Positions 36,580-49,800 of a DNA stretch of 64,000 bases are shown here, one piece after another. The notes under the pieces are model-generated. The model was not told the origin of the DNA. It worked only from the letters and a program-made list of their open reading frames with translations, and made no database searches. Location of the stretch: assembly GCA_023846275.1 (NCBI GenBank), contig CM043871.1, positions 30,224,569 through 30,288,568 of the forward strand. Direction: 5' to 3'. The number at the start of each line of letters is the position of its first letter. The first letter of the stretch is position 1. Origin of the DNA: Vanilla planifolia. Its lineage: Eukaryota > Streptophyta > Magnoliopsida > Asparagales > Orchidaceae. Made by a program: the position numbers and the translations under genes.

Positions 36580-39500
36580 AAAGGTTTGGTATTAGTAATA
36601 AAAAGGAAAGAAAAGAACAACAAAAATACTAGTGAAAATACTCTACAACTAAATTCCATAGTCATGGAATAAGAAGGATGCCTTGATGGCTAGGTTAGGT
36701 ATTAAACTTATGTGTTTCACCTATGAAAAATCTTGGCATATCATTATCATTTATAAAGAAGTTGGGACCATTAAGAAATTGTTAACACTTTAAGGGATTA
36801 AAATTGACTTCAAACCTAAAGGATTTAATAAGTGTGGTAGATGTGGCCTGTAGCATTGGAGAAATTGTAGATTATATATGATAAGAATAACAAAATGTTT
36901 GATATGTGAAGAACTAGGATATATTCTTAGAGATGTTCTAAAGTAAAAGATTGTAAGATATCGCTTATAAGTCATGATCAAGAAGAATTTAGTGGTCAAC
37001 CCATTAGAGTAAAATCTAAGGGAACTAATAGATGTGTTAAATATTGTAGATGGTATCGTGAAAATTGTAAGCAAAAATTTATCAAAGTATTAAGTTTTTT
37101 CTATTGTAAGGACTTAAGCCATATTGTAAAAGAATATCCCAAGATTCAAGAACTCAAAACTACTCATGCACACATGGAAGTGGACTCAACATTAAAGGCC
37201 ATGAAGGTGTATAAAAGAAAAACAAAAGACCACAAATAGGAAGAATTTTAACCAAAATGTATAATAAGATGTTTTTTCTATGAGAAAATTTATCATATCG
37301 CTAAAAAGTGTCATAACATCTTGGAACACAAAGCAATAAGAAAATCTTTAAGAATTGAAGAGGAAAGACAATTAAATAGTGAAAAACAAGTGCTTCTAAT
37401 ATGGTATGTGGTACAGAAAAAAGATTGATACACCCACATTACTTAATAAATATTGAAGTTGTTGCATATCCTAAGATTGGTATAGGCATGTGATATTTTA
37501 ATTCTTTATTCTTGTCATTTTCTAAGGTATGATAATTATAATTATTTAATACAATTTGTTGTGGTTATGATTTAAGCCTAAATTTTTTATCGTAAATTAA
37601 TTGATAAATTATAGTGAAAATAACAAGTTCTTTCCCAACAAAAAAATATTTGAGAAATTAATTTAAAGAATAATCAAAATATTGGATGAGGTATAAGTTG
37701 TGGAAATAAATTGTGAATATTAAGGATAAATTGGTTGAAGATTTAATTCTAATATGATCACAAACAATTATGGTTTAGTAAGAAGATGAATCATAATTTT
37801 AGAAACTTGGATGATACTAGCACCCTAAATAAAGGTCATTATTGACATTAGTAGAGGCGTTATAGCCAAGGGCACAAAACCATTAGTTTGCCTCATGTTG
37901 TAGAAAACTGAATGACTAAGTATATAAACCATATATAAATTTAATGAAAGGTAACTAGGATTAAGAAAATTGTTATAGTTTTTATTGAACACCAAGTGAG
38001 AATAAGAAAAAATTGTTATGTTGTTTATGGTAGAATCAAATAGATCTATCAAGATATGATTCAACAAGATATAATCATGGATAAAATAAATAAGTTAGAT
38101 AATATGTGTTTGCTAAAAATAATTTACTTTATTGTGTGATTAGCTAAATTTATTTGAATTGAATTATAAAAGCAATAGTGATAGAGATTTCTACAATTGA
38201 ATAAGAAGATAAAAAAATCATGTTAGGGTTTTAAAATTTGAAAGGGACCACAAAATAATTAGATGACCTAAAACAAAATGAAAGTTGCCTTAGGTAAATA
38301 AAGAAAAGATATTAAGACTAATTATCCATGAATTGAAATTGAGATGAATAAATAGAATTAAACTCTATAATATGGTGTTGAAGAAAAAGGAAATTAAATT
38401 CAAACTTACCTGTTTAACTGAAATTTCAAAGCGAATGAAACAAGTAGTATACCCAAGAATGTACAATATATTATCTGATCTAGAGAAGTAAGTTCTTGAT
38501 TCCCAATAAGTTGTTAAATGTGAATCAAGAGATTTGAAAAAGGAAGAGATTAAATATACCCCTCTTATAATGGAAATGGGAGGAAGTGGTAATAATTTTG
38601 TGGTTGGTTTGTATTGCTTAAGTCACATATAAACCATGATGTACTCTAAGTAATTAGGGATAAGCTAACAAAATTAACTCATTTTCTTATGATCAAGATC
38701 ACTTATTTTATTAAAAACAATTAAGTCTAAGTCTTAAAAAGAGTTAGATAACTAACGTATCAAATTACTTTGTCTACTCAGTTGGTAGGAATACATAATG
38801 CTTTTATTATTTCATTTCTTAGAAAATATATCGCAAATCCCTCCTATATGGCTAGCTATATGCATTTAGATGTAGGAATCTAACCAAATTGGACTTATCT
38901 AGAGAAACATATAAGAATATTTGATAAATGGGAAAATAAGTTAAGGAACAAAATAATTCATATGAATCAAGTCCTATAAAAAGGATTAATAATAAGAGAA
39001 GTAACCTGGGTAAGAGAAGTTAATATGATCAGTCAATATCCAGAGTTTTTTTAAAATTTTGATATGAAACTTTTATTTAAGAGAGAAGGATTATAACACA
39101 TTAGTTTTTACAAAGTTTCGTATGTGATAAACTTTAAAATTTAGCTCATATAATTGTAATAAAATATATTTTGATGTCATAAAATTAAATTTTAAGTATA
39201 TAAAATATTAATATAATAATAATATATTTAAGAATATGTCACAATTTTAAGGTTGACCAAAAATATTATTTGAAAATACCAATAGAGAGAGCCTTTCAAG
39301 ACAATTTTAATGACATTAAGTTTGTAACTTGTGGAGATCTATAAAATGTCTTATGAATTTTTACATAAATAGATATCATTATAATTTTTGTATTATTTCA
39401 AGAGTAGATTTTTAATTCTAAAATTTCAACTTATCTCAAATCTACTTTGACAGATGATAGATTTACAAATATTTGAATGTCAATTATGTCAGGGTAAACT

Positions 39501-40076
39501 TGTAAATTATAGAAATTTTGGCTTAGGTCAAAACTTGATTACTGGAAATTAATCTTTTAAATAAAAAAAATGTTAGATTTTGATAGATTATATTTATAAT
39601 TTTTAAATATTGACAAAAAAGAAAATTGAAACGTTAAAGGATATATTTGTAAATCATGGAATATCATGGGATTTTTTTGAAAATGTCACGTCAAAAATTA
39701 TGGGAACAAAATTTAGAGTGTATGATGGTCATGGCAAAATAAATATAAAATAATGTAAAATAATATTATTTTGAGATAGTTTAACTTAAATTGATATTAT
39801 TATTACCTAAAGCTTCTTATGTATAATTAATGGCATGTTATTTCTTGGGGACGATAGACAATTTTTTGGTAAGCTCTGTTACATCGATAAGTAGTTTCAT
39901 GCGAGGAAACCAATAGGAGGAAAAGAAACTATGTCACCTGAGGAGAACTGTAAAGCTCAATATCATTGATGAGGTAAGTCATGTAATTACTTTCCATTTA
40001 TATGATGTCAATTTACTATGGGTGCACATCATAAAATTACGATTTGTATCATTGTATAGTACGATAAATTTCTAGT
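36580..40076 (+). mobile_element. Gypsy retroelement fossil with 3' LTR
   Basis: From about 36820 to 37330 there is a series of roughly five decayed CCHC zinc-knuckle-like motifs (such as CGRCGL, CLICEELGYI and CFFYEKIYHIAKKC), as in Gypsy Gag. At about 38770-39050 the C-terminal part of integrase is recognisable from the FLRKYIANPSY and REVTWVREVNM motifs. The middle of pol is not recognisable by eye. A purine-rich tract (AAGAGAGAAGGA) near 39080 precedes an LTR from about 39092 to about 40076. It is broken by many changes. A related LTR lies in the opposite orientation at 40857-41826. Confidence 0.7.
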
Positions 40077-41826
40077 AAAGTGCAATCATACAGCATGATA
40101 GTTTAATCATATGATATAATATCTTTAAGAGACTGTATCATATGATACTATAATGAGATTGTATTTGTACTACACAATGCATATTTCTTAGTTATGTATT
40201 ATTGTATAGAACGATTTGGGTATTCATATAAGTGTGATCCATGCAATAATTAATGGTCTAAAAGTGATTGCATGATTTTAATTACCTATTAAATATATCA
40301 TAATTAAGATATTTTTTAACCTTTGTATACATATAAATGTAAGAATTAAAGGACGATGAAATTTGAGGAAGAAAAAATCATATTGGATTCAGATAAGTAA
40401 ATCTAATAACTATGATATAAATATACTAGTAATAAATTTTAATTCATTTATAAAATTAAATACTTTTTCATGTTAATTTTTAACAAGTATTATGGGCATT
40501 GGAATATTTTCTATGTTATTTCATGTATTGTATATAGTAGGTAACTTTGCAATTGTGGTGCGAATATAATATTAATATATTTGATGATTATTAGTGATTT
40601 TTATTGTGATTATTTTTATCATTTATTTATATGGTACGTTTTTCCTTGGCATATTTTGTTTATATAGTTATTTTTGGTAATATGTAATTAAATAACTTAT
40701 TTAATAGAGACACAGAATGGGACAATGTTTATATATAAAAATATATTAAAATAGAAAAGAAAAATATTTTGGACTTAAATATCTCATATTGTTATTCACC
40801 AATAAAAGAAAATATAATAAAATAATTGATATTTCTTTATAGACATTATTCTCATAGTATCGTATTATGATACCAATCGTAATTGTAAGACATTATCCCA
40901 TGACGAATTCGACACATTCTCCTTTGCTAGCAAACCCAACACCAAATAAATGGAAAGAAATTATAAGACATACCATATTAGTGATATAGAACTTTACAAT
41001 TCTCCTTAGATGGCATAGTAACTTCACTTCCCTTTGTTTTCATTGCATAAAGCCAACAAAAGGTTTTGACATCCCTAAAAAATAACGTCATTAACTATAT
41101 ATAGGTGCGTTAAGTAATAATAATGTCAATTTAAGGATTAAACTATCTTAAAATAATATTATTTAAAATTATTTTATATTAATGTCATTTTCATTATCGT
41201 ACATCCCAAATTTTATTCTTATGGTTTTCAACATAATATTTTCATAAATATTTCATAATTTGCAAACCTATCATCTGATTTTTTGATTTCCTCTTATACT
41301 GATATTTAAAAATAACAAATATATATTATCAAAAATCTAATATTTCTTTATTTATAAGTCTATCATCAACCAATCAATTTTTGACATAAACTAAAATTTT
41401 TATAATTATAAATTTACCTTGGAGTAATCGACATTCCTGTAAATCTTTCTTCCACCAAAATAGATTTGACAAAAGCTAAAATTTTAGAGTCATAAATCTA
41501 CCTTTATAGCAATACAAAAAATCACAATTACATCTATATCTTTAAAAATTTATAAAAAGTTATCTAGATCTTCAAAAATTACAAACCTAATGTTATAAGA
41601 ATTGTCTTGAAAAGTTTTTCTATTTGTATACTTAAATAATATGTTTGATCAACTTTAAAATTATGACATGCTCTTTAAAATTTTATTATTATTTTAATAC
41701 TTTTATTTATAAATATTATATTATTAAAATTTTACTTTATAACATCAAAATATATTTTATTATAATTATATAAGCTAAATTTTAAAGTTTATCACATTCC
41801 AAACTTTGTAAAAATTGGGTTAGTAT
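39092..41826. repeat. Inverted pair of related LTRs, arms of about 970-985 bp
   Basis: The left arm (about 39092-40076) is the 3' LTR of the Gypsy fossil. The right arm (about 40857-41826) is its reverse complement in diverged form. Matching strings, reading the right arm on the minus strand, include TGTGATAAACTTTAAAATTTA, TATTTTGATGT, TTTCAAGACAATT, a GATATTATTATTAC-like string, GTCCATTT-region GAGGAGAACTGTAAAG against AAGGAGAATTGTAAAG, and ATTACGATT.GTATCAT. The spacer of about 780 bases is AT-rich and unassigned. Confidence 0.75.
40857..41826 (-). mobile_element. Gypsy LTR, minus orientation, possibly solo
   Basis: This is the right arm of the inverted pair. No coding remains of the same family were recognised on the minus strand just beyond 41826, so it may be a solo LTR or the end of a heavily decayed element. 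The minus-strand open frame at 41948-42211 matches no retroelement domain known to me. Confidence 0.6.
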
Positions 41827-43330
41827 AAAAGCATTCTTTTGTCACAACTAAGAAAAGAAAATCAAGAACAATTGAGGTTTTTCATACATCAACTACAACC
41901 CATACAAACCCACACTTATTGCCTAGAGATAGGCCCAAGCCAATCAATCAACACATCCATAAGGTTGAGCCAAGAGAAGAAAAACAAATAATACTTAAAA
42001 TAGAAGCTCTCTCAAAAGCCAAATAAGGAAACTCCATTATTGAATAACTATGGCTCAAATCAAATTTTATTGAGATGCACAATGAATACTTTAAATTTTT
42101 ATAAAGGAATACTAGAATTACAAATAGCTTTGCTGTCTTCTTATCTAAAATTAATAGCTTCTCTTGAAATATAACCAATGAATAACAAGCTAATGGTATA
42201 TGCCTTTCCAAGTGTGTAAAAAATTTAAAATCTTATTCTCACTATTTGTAATCCATTTAGACTTGAGTTTTTAAAATTTTTGACAATTTAGGATCTGTAA
42301 TGGTTAATTAGCACATTCAAATGGTTCTTTCATGATCATTTTGCCACAATTAAACTACCATGCCTTTAAGATTAGACTTGATCATATGGTCTAAATTGGA
42401 TCGTATGATCCTTAATTCATATTTTATGCACACCAGATGGTTTGAAATAATATTAACATACTATAAGCTTTCTTGGTTTTACTTTGATTACTAAGAATAA
42501 GTTGATTACACAATTCAATATAATTATTTATATGTATGATTTTTTTAGTTTTTCTCAAATTAATTAGAATGAGTTAATCATATAATCTAATAGAAGTTTT
42601 TGCACTATATAAATTTCTTGGTTTTAACATAGTTTGCTTAACATATTAATAATCAAACTAATCATATAATATATTAGAACATTTCGTATTATATAATAGT
42701 CATGTATATCACCTTCTATAGTTTTTCTAGTTTAAACTTTTGAAAAACTCTAAAACTTTATTTTGTGTTATATGATATAATTTTATTGTACTGTATGGAT
42801 TTTCTAAGTTTATTTTATATTTTTATTACATCATATCACTTCCTTTAGCCAAATCATTTGATTAGTTGGATTTAACCCCAATGAACACCTCATATTATCT
42901 AATCATCTAATTATGTCATGTGATGACACCAGATCTCTCTAATAGGCTAATATAATTCTTTAATCATCTCTTTCATAAATAGTTAGCCATATTGTACAAT
43001 GAATGATCATATAATATGTTTAGTTATGTAAGTTTTTTTAAAATATAATGATTTTGTAAATCATGCATGGATTATTGCGATGTAATTGAGCCACAAGTTT
43101 ATTCAATTTGCAAAAATAAGAAAAACTCTCACTCAAACTACTTAGTTTCTGAAGTCTTCTTAAGTCTTTTTCACTATTGTACAACTTGTATTACTTCCTC
43201 CATTTTTAGATAGTAAAGGAATTTTTTATCTTCCAACTCCTCTCATATATCTTATTTATAATTAAAACTAATTAATTAACTAGTAAACTACTTAATTGGA
43301 TTGTTATCTTCAAAACAACTTAAAACATTG
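41827..43330. other. Unassigned DNA with recurrent short motif
   Basis: At about 42300-43020 variants of TAATCATATAATCTAATAG recur (for example near 42580 and 42660), along with several ATCATATGATC-like strings. This is the look of the internal repeats of some Copia LTRs, but no LTR end was found. Confidence 0.4.
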
Positions 43331-43570
43331 TGCATGAGACCAACACTTTGGTTGCCCCATCTTAACCCAAGTGTGTTTTGATGCTTTGATATCTTAATAC
43401 CATGGCACCTCAAATACACACCAAATTTTATTTATTAATAATTAATGTAGGATAATTAATCCTTATATCTCTCTACTTAAAAATCTATCAAGAGTTGCTC
43501 ATTATATAATAATTTCTCTTATAACATTATCCAACAATCACACTCCACCCTCTTTAATCTAGAGTGTTAC
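43330..43570 (-). repeat. Dispersed repeat family, minus-strand partial copy
   Basis: Read on the plus strand it has a GATGCTTTGATATCTTAATACCATG region, TAATGTAGGATAATTAATCCTTATA, and AAGAGTTGCTCATTATATAATAATTTCTCTTAT, matching the order of 23936-24290 on the same strand. Confidence 0.5.
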
Positions 43571-44521
43571 AATAATATAGTAAGATATATATCAAGGACA
43601 CAACCTAAAAATGAGTGAGGGTAGTGAAAAAATCATCATAAAATTTATACCCACATATCAATATAATAAACAATTAAATAAATAATCACGCACATCATAC
43701 CTTAGCTATTAATGTTTAATAAAAGCTACAATAATATTCTTATATAATATCTAATTATCAAATAAAACTATCACATACAAATGTCCTTAGAGAGCTCAAA
43801 ATAAACCCCCCTCTCTCTCTCCTTAAGAGTCTTATACTTTAAGTTACTATGTTCTCTCAACTTTGTGTAATTTTGTATGTTAACTTATAATATAATTATC
43901 TAATAAGCATAAAATACTTAGAAAGAAAATAAATAGTTATAAGAAAATAAAATAGAAAATGAATAACTATATGCAAATAGCATTGTCAAAAAGAGAGTAA
44001 TATCAAAAAAAATGTATGCTATAAAAGAAGTATGTTGAATGTGTAAAATTAATCACATATATGCTCTTATGCACCATATTTATATATATACATACTCACC
44101 ATGTACTACTCATGCCATATAATACTCATTTCATAATACATCTCTTTATAGAATATCTTATTTTTCTCATTTCTTATGTCTATAGATTTTATCATCTTTT
44201 AAGTTTTTCCCTTTTCATAAGCATTAACTTGTCCTAATGACAATTATCATTACTTTATAGGATCTTACATCATATCATACATCTATAATATCGTTATGTC
44301 CAAAACCCTTATTGAGAGTTGGCTAAGCCACCAATTCACATCTCTCAAATCTATCATTATTATGTACCAAAGTGTTAACAGTAATTAGGTTTATGCTTAT
44401 CATCTATAATATCGTTATGTCCAAAACCCTTATTGAGAGTTGGCTAAGCCACCAATTCACATCTCTCAAATCTATCATTATTATGTACCAAAGTGTTAAC
44501 AGTAATTAGGTTTATGCTTAT
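43570..44521. mobile_element. LTR-like fragment related to 25100-25980
   Basis: It shares ordered strings with the block at 25100-25980 (see that entry) and likewise ends in a duplicated stretch of about 120 bases. A CT-rich run lies at about 43807-43822. Family is not determined. Confidence 0.4.
44280..44521 (+). repeat. Perfect 121-bp tandem duplication
   Basis: Bases 44280-44400 and 44401-44521 are identical at every position I compared, beginning CATCTATAATATCGTTATG and ending TAGGTTTATGCTTAT. With no difference in 121 bases, in DNA where nearly all other repeats are badly diverged, this is a very recent event or an assembly artefact. Confidence 0.95.
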
Positions 44522-44549
44522 CCTCACCCTACACAAAAATACTAACAAA

Positions 44550-45290
44550 AGTAAGATTATAGTCTTATGCCATCTCAATCACATAAATTATACTTAATAT
44601 TATATTATACAAAGTACTAATAATAGTAAGGTCTTTAGTTATCTTATCACTTAAGATCAAAGAGACTAAAGAGTGATCACTAGATGATATCCTAGAAAAA
44701 TCATTAAACAAAGAGTGGCTTTTAATATACTTTTAGATAAAGAGATATAGAGATAAATTATCACACAATATATATTAAGAGATTAATTTTATTATTTATA
44801 TGAAATATCATGGTATTAAAATATCAAGAAATCTTTTGAGAGAAAAACTCACTTGGGTTAATATGAGATGACTCAAAAGGATAATATCTCAAGTGAGATC
44901 AAGTTGTCACATTTGGCATCAAAGTAGCACTCTTTAATAGTATGATTTAGTTTGAAGATGAACCAAGTAAAAGTTAATAAGCCTATAACACATTAAACCA
45001 AAAAAGATAGAAAATAATTTCCAAGTAATGTCTCAAAAGAGGAATCACTAGATAATGAGCCATTGTTAATAGGCTTTTAGGTGAAGGTTTGTAAGGACAA
45101 GTTGCCTCATAGTAGCTAATAAAGGATTAATCTTGATATTCATATGAGATGTCATAATCTCAAGATATAGAGACACTTTTTAAGGATAAAATACACTTGG
45201 ATTAGTATGAAATGATTTAAAAGAATAATACATTTATATAATAAGATCAAAATTATCATCACCTTATACTAAAATATTAATGATAATAGA
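44550..45290 (+). repeat. Two tandem copies of the dispersed repeat family
   Basis: The copies are about 44550-44905 and 44906-45290. The second starts at TTGTCACATTTGGCATCAAAG (44902-44922), a near match to the LTR-end plus primer-site arrangement of plant retroelements. Both share AATCACTAGATAATGAG-like, TTTTAGGTGAAGG-like, GAGATGTCATAATCTCAAGATAT-like and AAAAGGATAATATCTCAAGTG-like strings. They are the best-preserved copies of the family in the window. Confidence 0.6.
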
Positions 45291-45700
45291 AGTGATCTCA
45301 TCATATATGATAATTGTAGGATAATTTCATAAAAAAAAATCTTATATTTTTTCATCTCTTTTCATGATCATATAAACTTCAAACTCATACAACCAACTTG
45401 TCTCTTTTTATTCATTTTTATTTCATTTCATTTAGCTTTCAGATTTTATTCTTCTTTATTATTTCTTACTCTAACACATATATCAATATATGCATATACA
45501 TCTTTGTGTATTTATGTGTGTATGTGTGTGTAACTAATATATCTATAAGGATCTTATTCTAAGCCCTTAAAGATAGGCCTTATTTCAAAGTTAAGTATAA
45601 CAAAACTAAGCATAAATGATAGAAAAAATTAGAATAATAAAGCAAAAGAGAAAATTATATGCCAAGAATAAAGAATCAGGGAAAATAACCTTTTCATAAG
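45291..45700. other. Unassigned AT-rich DNA
   Basis: There is a short TG-rich stretch at about 45515-45532 (TGTGTGTATGTGTGTGTAA) and nothing else that I can name. Confidence 0.4.
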
Positions 45701-46885
45701 AGGATCAATTAGATATTTATAGTTGTACAAGAATGATTATTTAGCTTATACTTGAGAGCTGAAAAATTGAATTTGGAGATTTAAGTTTCATACATGTATG
45801 ATAATAACATCATATAAGTAAAAAGATTTGCTCGTAGTAAAATGAATTAGATGAACATGTCTGATAGGTTGGACGATAATAATATAGTGGTATCATATTT
45901 GTATTATTCTTGGATTATATAATACGATTAGTTTTAAATTATGATTAATGACTAGTTTGACTAATTCTAGGAAAGATTAACTTAGTCGTTGGAGATTATT
46001 TAGAGGCATTAGAGAGCATGCAAAATGCATTTATAAAGGGATCTAAACTTAAGAGAAAATATTAATGATAACTTTGCATATCTTTGTGAAGAAATCTACT
46101 TAAAATTTTTTATTGCAAAAGAGAAGAGAAGAGCAAAGTTATGAGTTTTAAGTATTGATGTTATCCTTTGTAGTCATCATTCATATTCATATACACATTA
46201 AGCTAAGTTGTATATTGTTTTCTAATTACTTCCTTTGAACTAAGTAGCATATTATTTCAAGTTATTTATTATTGTACTATTAAGTGTGAATATTAAAATC
46301 AATTGCATAGTTATTTCTATATTGAGCTAAAAGTGAATATATCTTATTAATATCATTTATCACATTTTAGTGCACCTCTTAAATTAAATTATATTTTGTT
46401 ATAAGACCCAGAGTTATTCATTTTATGTATTTGTCCCATTATTGGGACTTTGGATTTAATCTTGTATTGGTCTTTTGCCCAATTATTGTAAGATCCTCTA
46501 GCACATTATTGTGGAGAGTGTTTTAACATATTATTGTTTGCTCTTCTAGGCCAATTACTATAAGGCCTTCTAGCTTAATGCAAGGTTTCTTTAGCTTATT
46601 ATGCGGTTTACAACTATCTGTTGTAACAAAAAGGAGTTGTTTTAATACCAGTCTAGCTATTTAGTCAATGGTGGATGCAAATCCTAAGTTACATTGAATC
46701 CTATAAAAATCTCATTATATTTTTTTATTTTACTTACACTTTTACACAAAGGTTTTTAAAGTAGACAACAATTTCTAAAATAAATTTTATAAGTGCCATT
46801 AAGATTTATAAAATTTTTCTATTACTATTTTCTGTTGGTTTTAATATGCGATTTTTATAATTCATTTCCCTCATGTGTGAACATC
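45700..46885 (+). mobile_element. Copia LTR remnant (SIRE/Maximus type), 3' part
   Basis: The end at about 46850-46885 (AATTCATTTCCCTCATGTGTG) resembles the terminus of the Copia LTRs near 28375 and 54975. About 200 bases before it a GGTGGATGCAAATCCTAAG string matches GGTGGATGTAAGCC near 54750 and CGTGGATATAAGC near 28105. At 46440-46620, variants of CCAATTATTGTAAG..CTTCTAG recur at irregular spacing. The LTR start was not found. Confidence 0.5.
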
Positions 46886-46899
46886 ATACTCATCGATTC

Positions 46900-49800
46900 T
46901 CATCAAGCCCAAGCTCAATACTACAACTAATGATAATGGCCAAGTTTCAACCCTATATTCATGTTATCAACCAAAAAATGGCTCCATCTTTCCTAAATGT
47001 TATTAAAAGTATTTTAAAATTATGAAATCAGCATATATGCATTCTCTTTAATTGTTGAACATCTTATTTGTTTATTTTTACATAAATTAAAAGAAATTAG
47101 TGGATAAGTATATTTAAGAATCACCTTAACCTATTACTTTGCTTATAAGGAAAAAAAAAGATAACAAACAATTACGTCAAGAAGAACATAGATTTTGGTA
47201 AGAAATCTTTCAACTCCAAATTGATTATGATTGATATAAATGAATTTCATATTATTTTATGAATGGATTTGTTAATAAGTCATTATTAATTTTTTTAGAG
47301 AAGAAAAGTATTCTTAAAACAAATAAGATGAAGGTAGTTTGATTTGAAAAAGGATGAAAGATACATTTTATATTAGCATTGAAGGTGAAAAAGTTGATAT
47401 TAAAAGGATGCGAGGATTATCTACCTTCTATACAAATTATAAAGTAAGAAGAGCCTAAACTAAAAAATATGTTAGTGGTATGTTAATACCCAAAAGTATT
47501 TTTAGAGGACCTATTAGGCTATCATCTGACAGGAAAATAGATTTAGTTCTTGGGGCTGAATTAATATCAAAGTCACAATACAAAATAACACCTGCTAAAT
47601 TAAAGGAGATGAAGGTTTACTTACTAAAACTACTTGGCAAGGGTTTTATCAGACCAAGTACCTCACCTTGAGGTGCTAACACTATTTACTAAAAAGAAAG
47701 ATAAAAGTCTACATATACATATGCTATAAAGAACTAAATTAAATTATTGTAAATAAGTATCCCTTAGCTTATATAGATGAATTATTTGAATAACTTTAAG
47801 GAGCTAAGGTGCTTTTGAAGATACACTTGGAATCAAGATACCAATAATTGAATATATGAAGGACGTGTATGAAAAATAACATTTAAATCAAGATATGTTC
47901 ACTATGAGTTTTTGGTTATTCCTTTTGGGCTAAGAAATACACTATTTGCATTCATAGATCTAATGAATCACATTTTTGAGTCATGGTTTGACAACGTTGT
48001 TATAATGTTTATTTATAATATTTTAATATACTCCCAAAGTATGTAAGAACACATAATGCATTTAGAGATGGTGGAACAAAGAATCAATGTTAATGGAATA
48101 TATGTAGACAAAAGTAGTAGCAATAATTGACTTGCTCAAGCTTATTGATGGTATAAATATCAAAAGTTTTCTTAAGGTAGTTGGGCATTATAGAAAACTC
48201 ATTAATTGGTTTTCACAGATTGCATTCTTTTGACTAGGCTCACATAAAAGACAATTCTATTCACTTAGGACTAGAAATGTGAGAAAAGTTTTTAAACTAT
48301 TAAAAAGAAATTAACTTAAGAATCATAATTATCCTTACCTGAGAATGATGAAAAGTTTAAGGAATTCATAGACACATCCTTAAAATTATTATGTGACATC
48401 TCTAATTTTAGCCAAGAGTAATTAAGATCCTAAAAATATTTAGAATAAATATTTTAATCTACTCCCAAAGTATGTAGCAACACACAATGCATTTAGAGAT
48501 GGTGGAACAAGTAATCACTAACAATGGAATATATGTAGACAAAAAGTAAAAATAATAATTGACTTGCTCAAGCCTACTGATGGCATAAATATCAAAAGTT
48601 TTTTAGAGTTAGTTGAGTATCATAAAAAACTCATTAAGTGGTTTTCATAATTGCATTGTTTTGACCAAGCTCACATAGAAGACAATTCTATTCACTTAGG
48701 ACAAAATGTGAGAAAAGTTTTTAAACTTTGAAGAAAAAATTAATCTAAGCATCATAATTATCTTTATCTGAGAATGATGAAAAGTTTAAAGAATTTATAG
48801 ATGCATCCTTAAAAGGATTATGTGACATCCCTAATTCTAGCCAAGAGTAATTAAGATTCTAAAAATATCGTTTTGATTTATAAGATTGATAATTTAATGT
48901 CAACATGTTTTTGAATTAAAAATATTAATTTTGATAGTGTCCAATAAAACATATTGAAGTCGTAAAATATTGAAATTTACAATTTAGGATATTACTAAAA
49001 AGAGTTTTTTAAAAGAAATTGAATAGTTAAATTTTATATTTTGAAGCTTAAATAAATTTATTTGGAATTGTTGAATTTGAGAAGGGAAATAAGGTTTAAA
49101 AGGATTTGATTTATGCATTATTTATTCTTTAGCTATTTTTTCTTGCCGTGGTACTGAGGAAAGAGGGAGCAGAATCATTGGATAGCTTAAACTTTTAAAC
49201 TTTAAGCTTCCAGCTCTCATTTTAAGGTAGGAAGGAAATTAATTGGCTAGGAAACTTCAAGAGAAAGGAAGAAAGTATACTAAGGAAGAACAGGGAGCTC
49301 TCGAGAGTATGCTAGAAGAGCAGCCGCTGTTATGAACAGAAGAGTAGGGGCTGGTGAGAGATGATCTGGAAAAGGAAGGAGAAGTTGGGAGGAGTTGAAC
49401 TAGATTTTTCCCATACTTGCTGTTGTCCCAATTATTTTTGAAGTGCTGTACAGCTGGAAGGTACCAAGCAGATGCATAAAAGAGGATAAAACTTGTTCGA
49501 ATAGAAGTCAGTAAGAGGAAACAAAGATGAAGTGAGCTGCAGCTGGTTGCCATTGATTGCTAATTCGGATGTTAAAAAATGTTGAAATTGCTGTAGTTGA
49601 GCAACGTTTTGGGGAAGATTTAGGTGCAGTAATTTGTTCTAGCTCAAATAGCGGGGTTATCAAAACAAAACTGGAGGTGATAGTAGATGCTGTTAAAGAA
49701 AAGAGTATCAAGTTTAGAGTGAACTACTGCTTTAATCAGTAGAGATTAAGCTTAGGAACTGCAGTTTGAGCAAGGATTTCAAGATTTCTAAAGAGAAATC

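Noticed and set aside
49257-49711. Two serine-rich minus-strand frames as small secreted proteins
   Set aside because: They lie inside a Gypsy LTR of less AT-rich composition and have no support as host genes.
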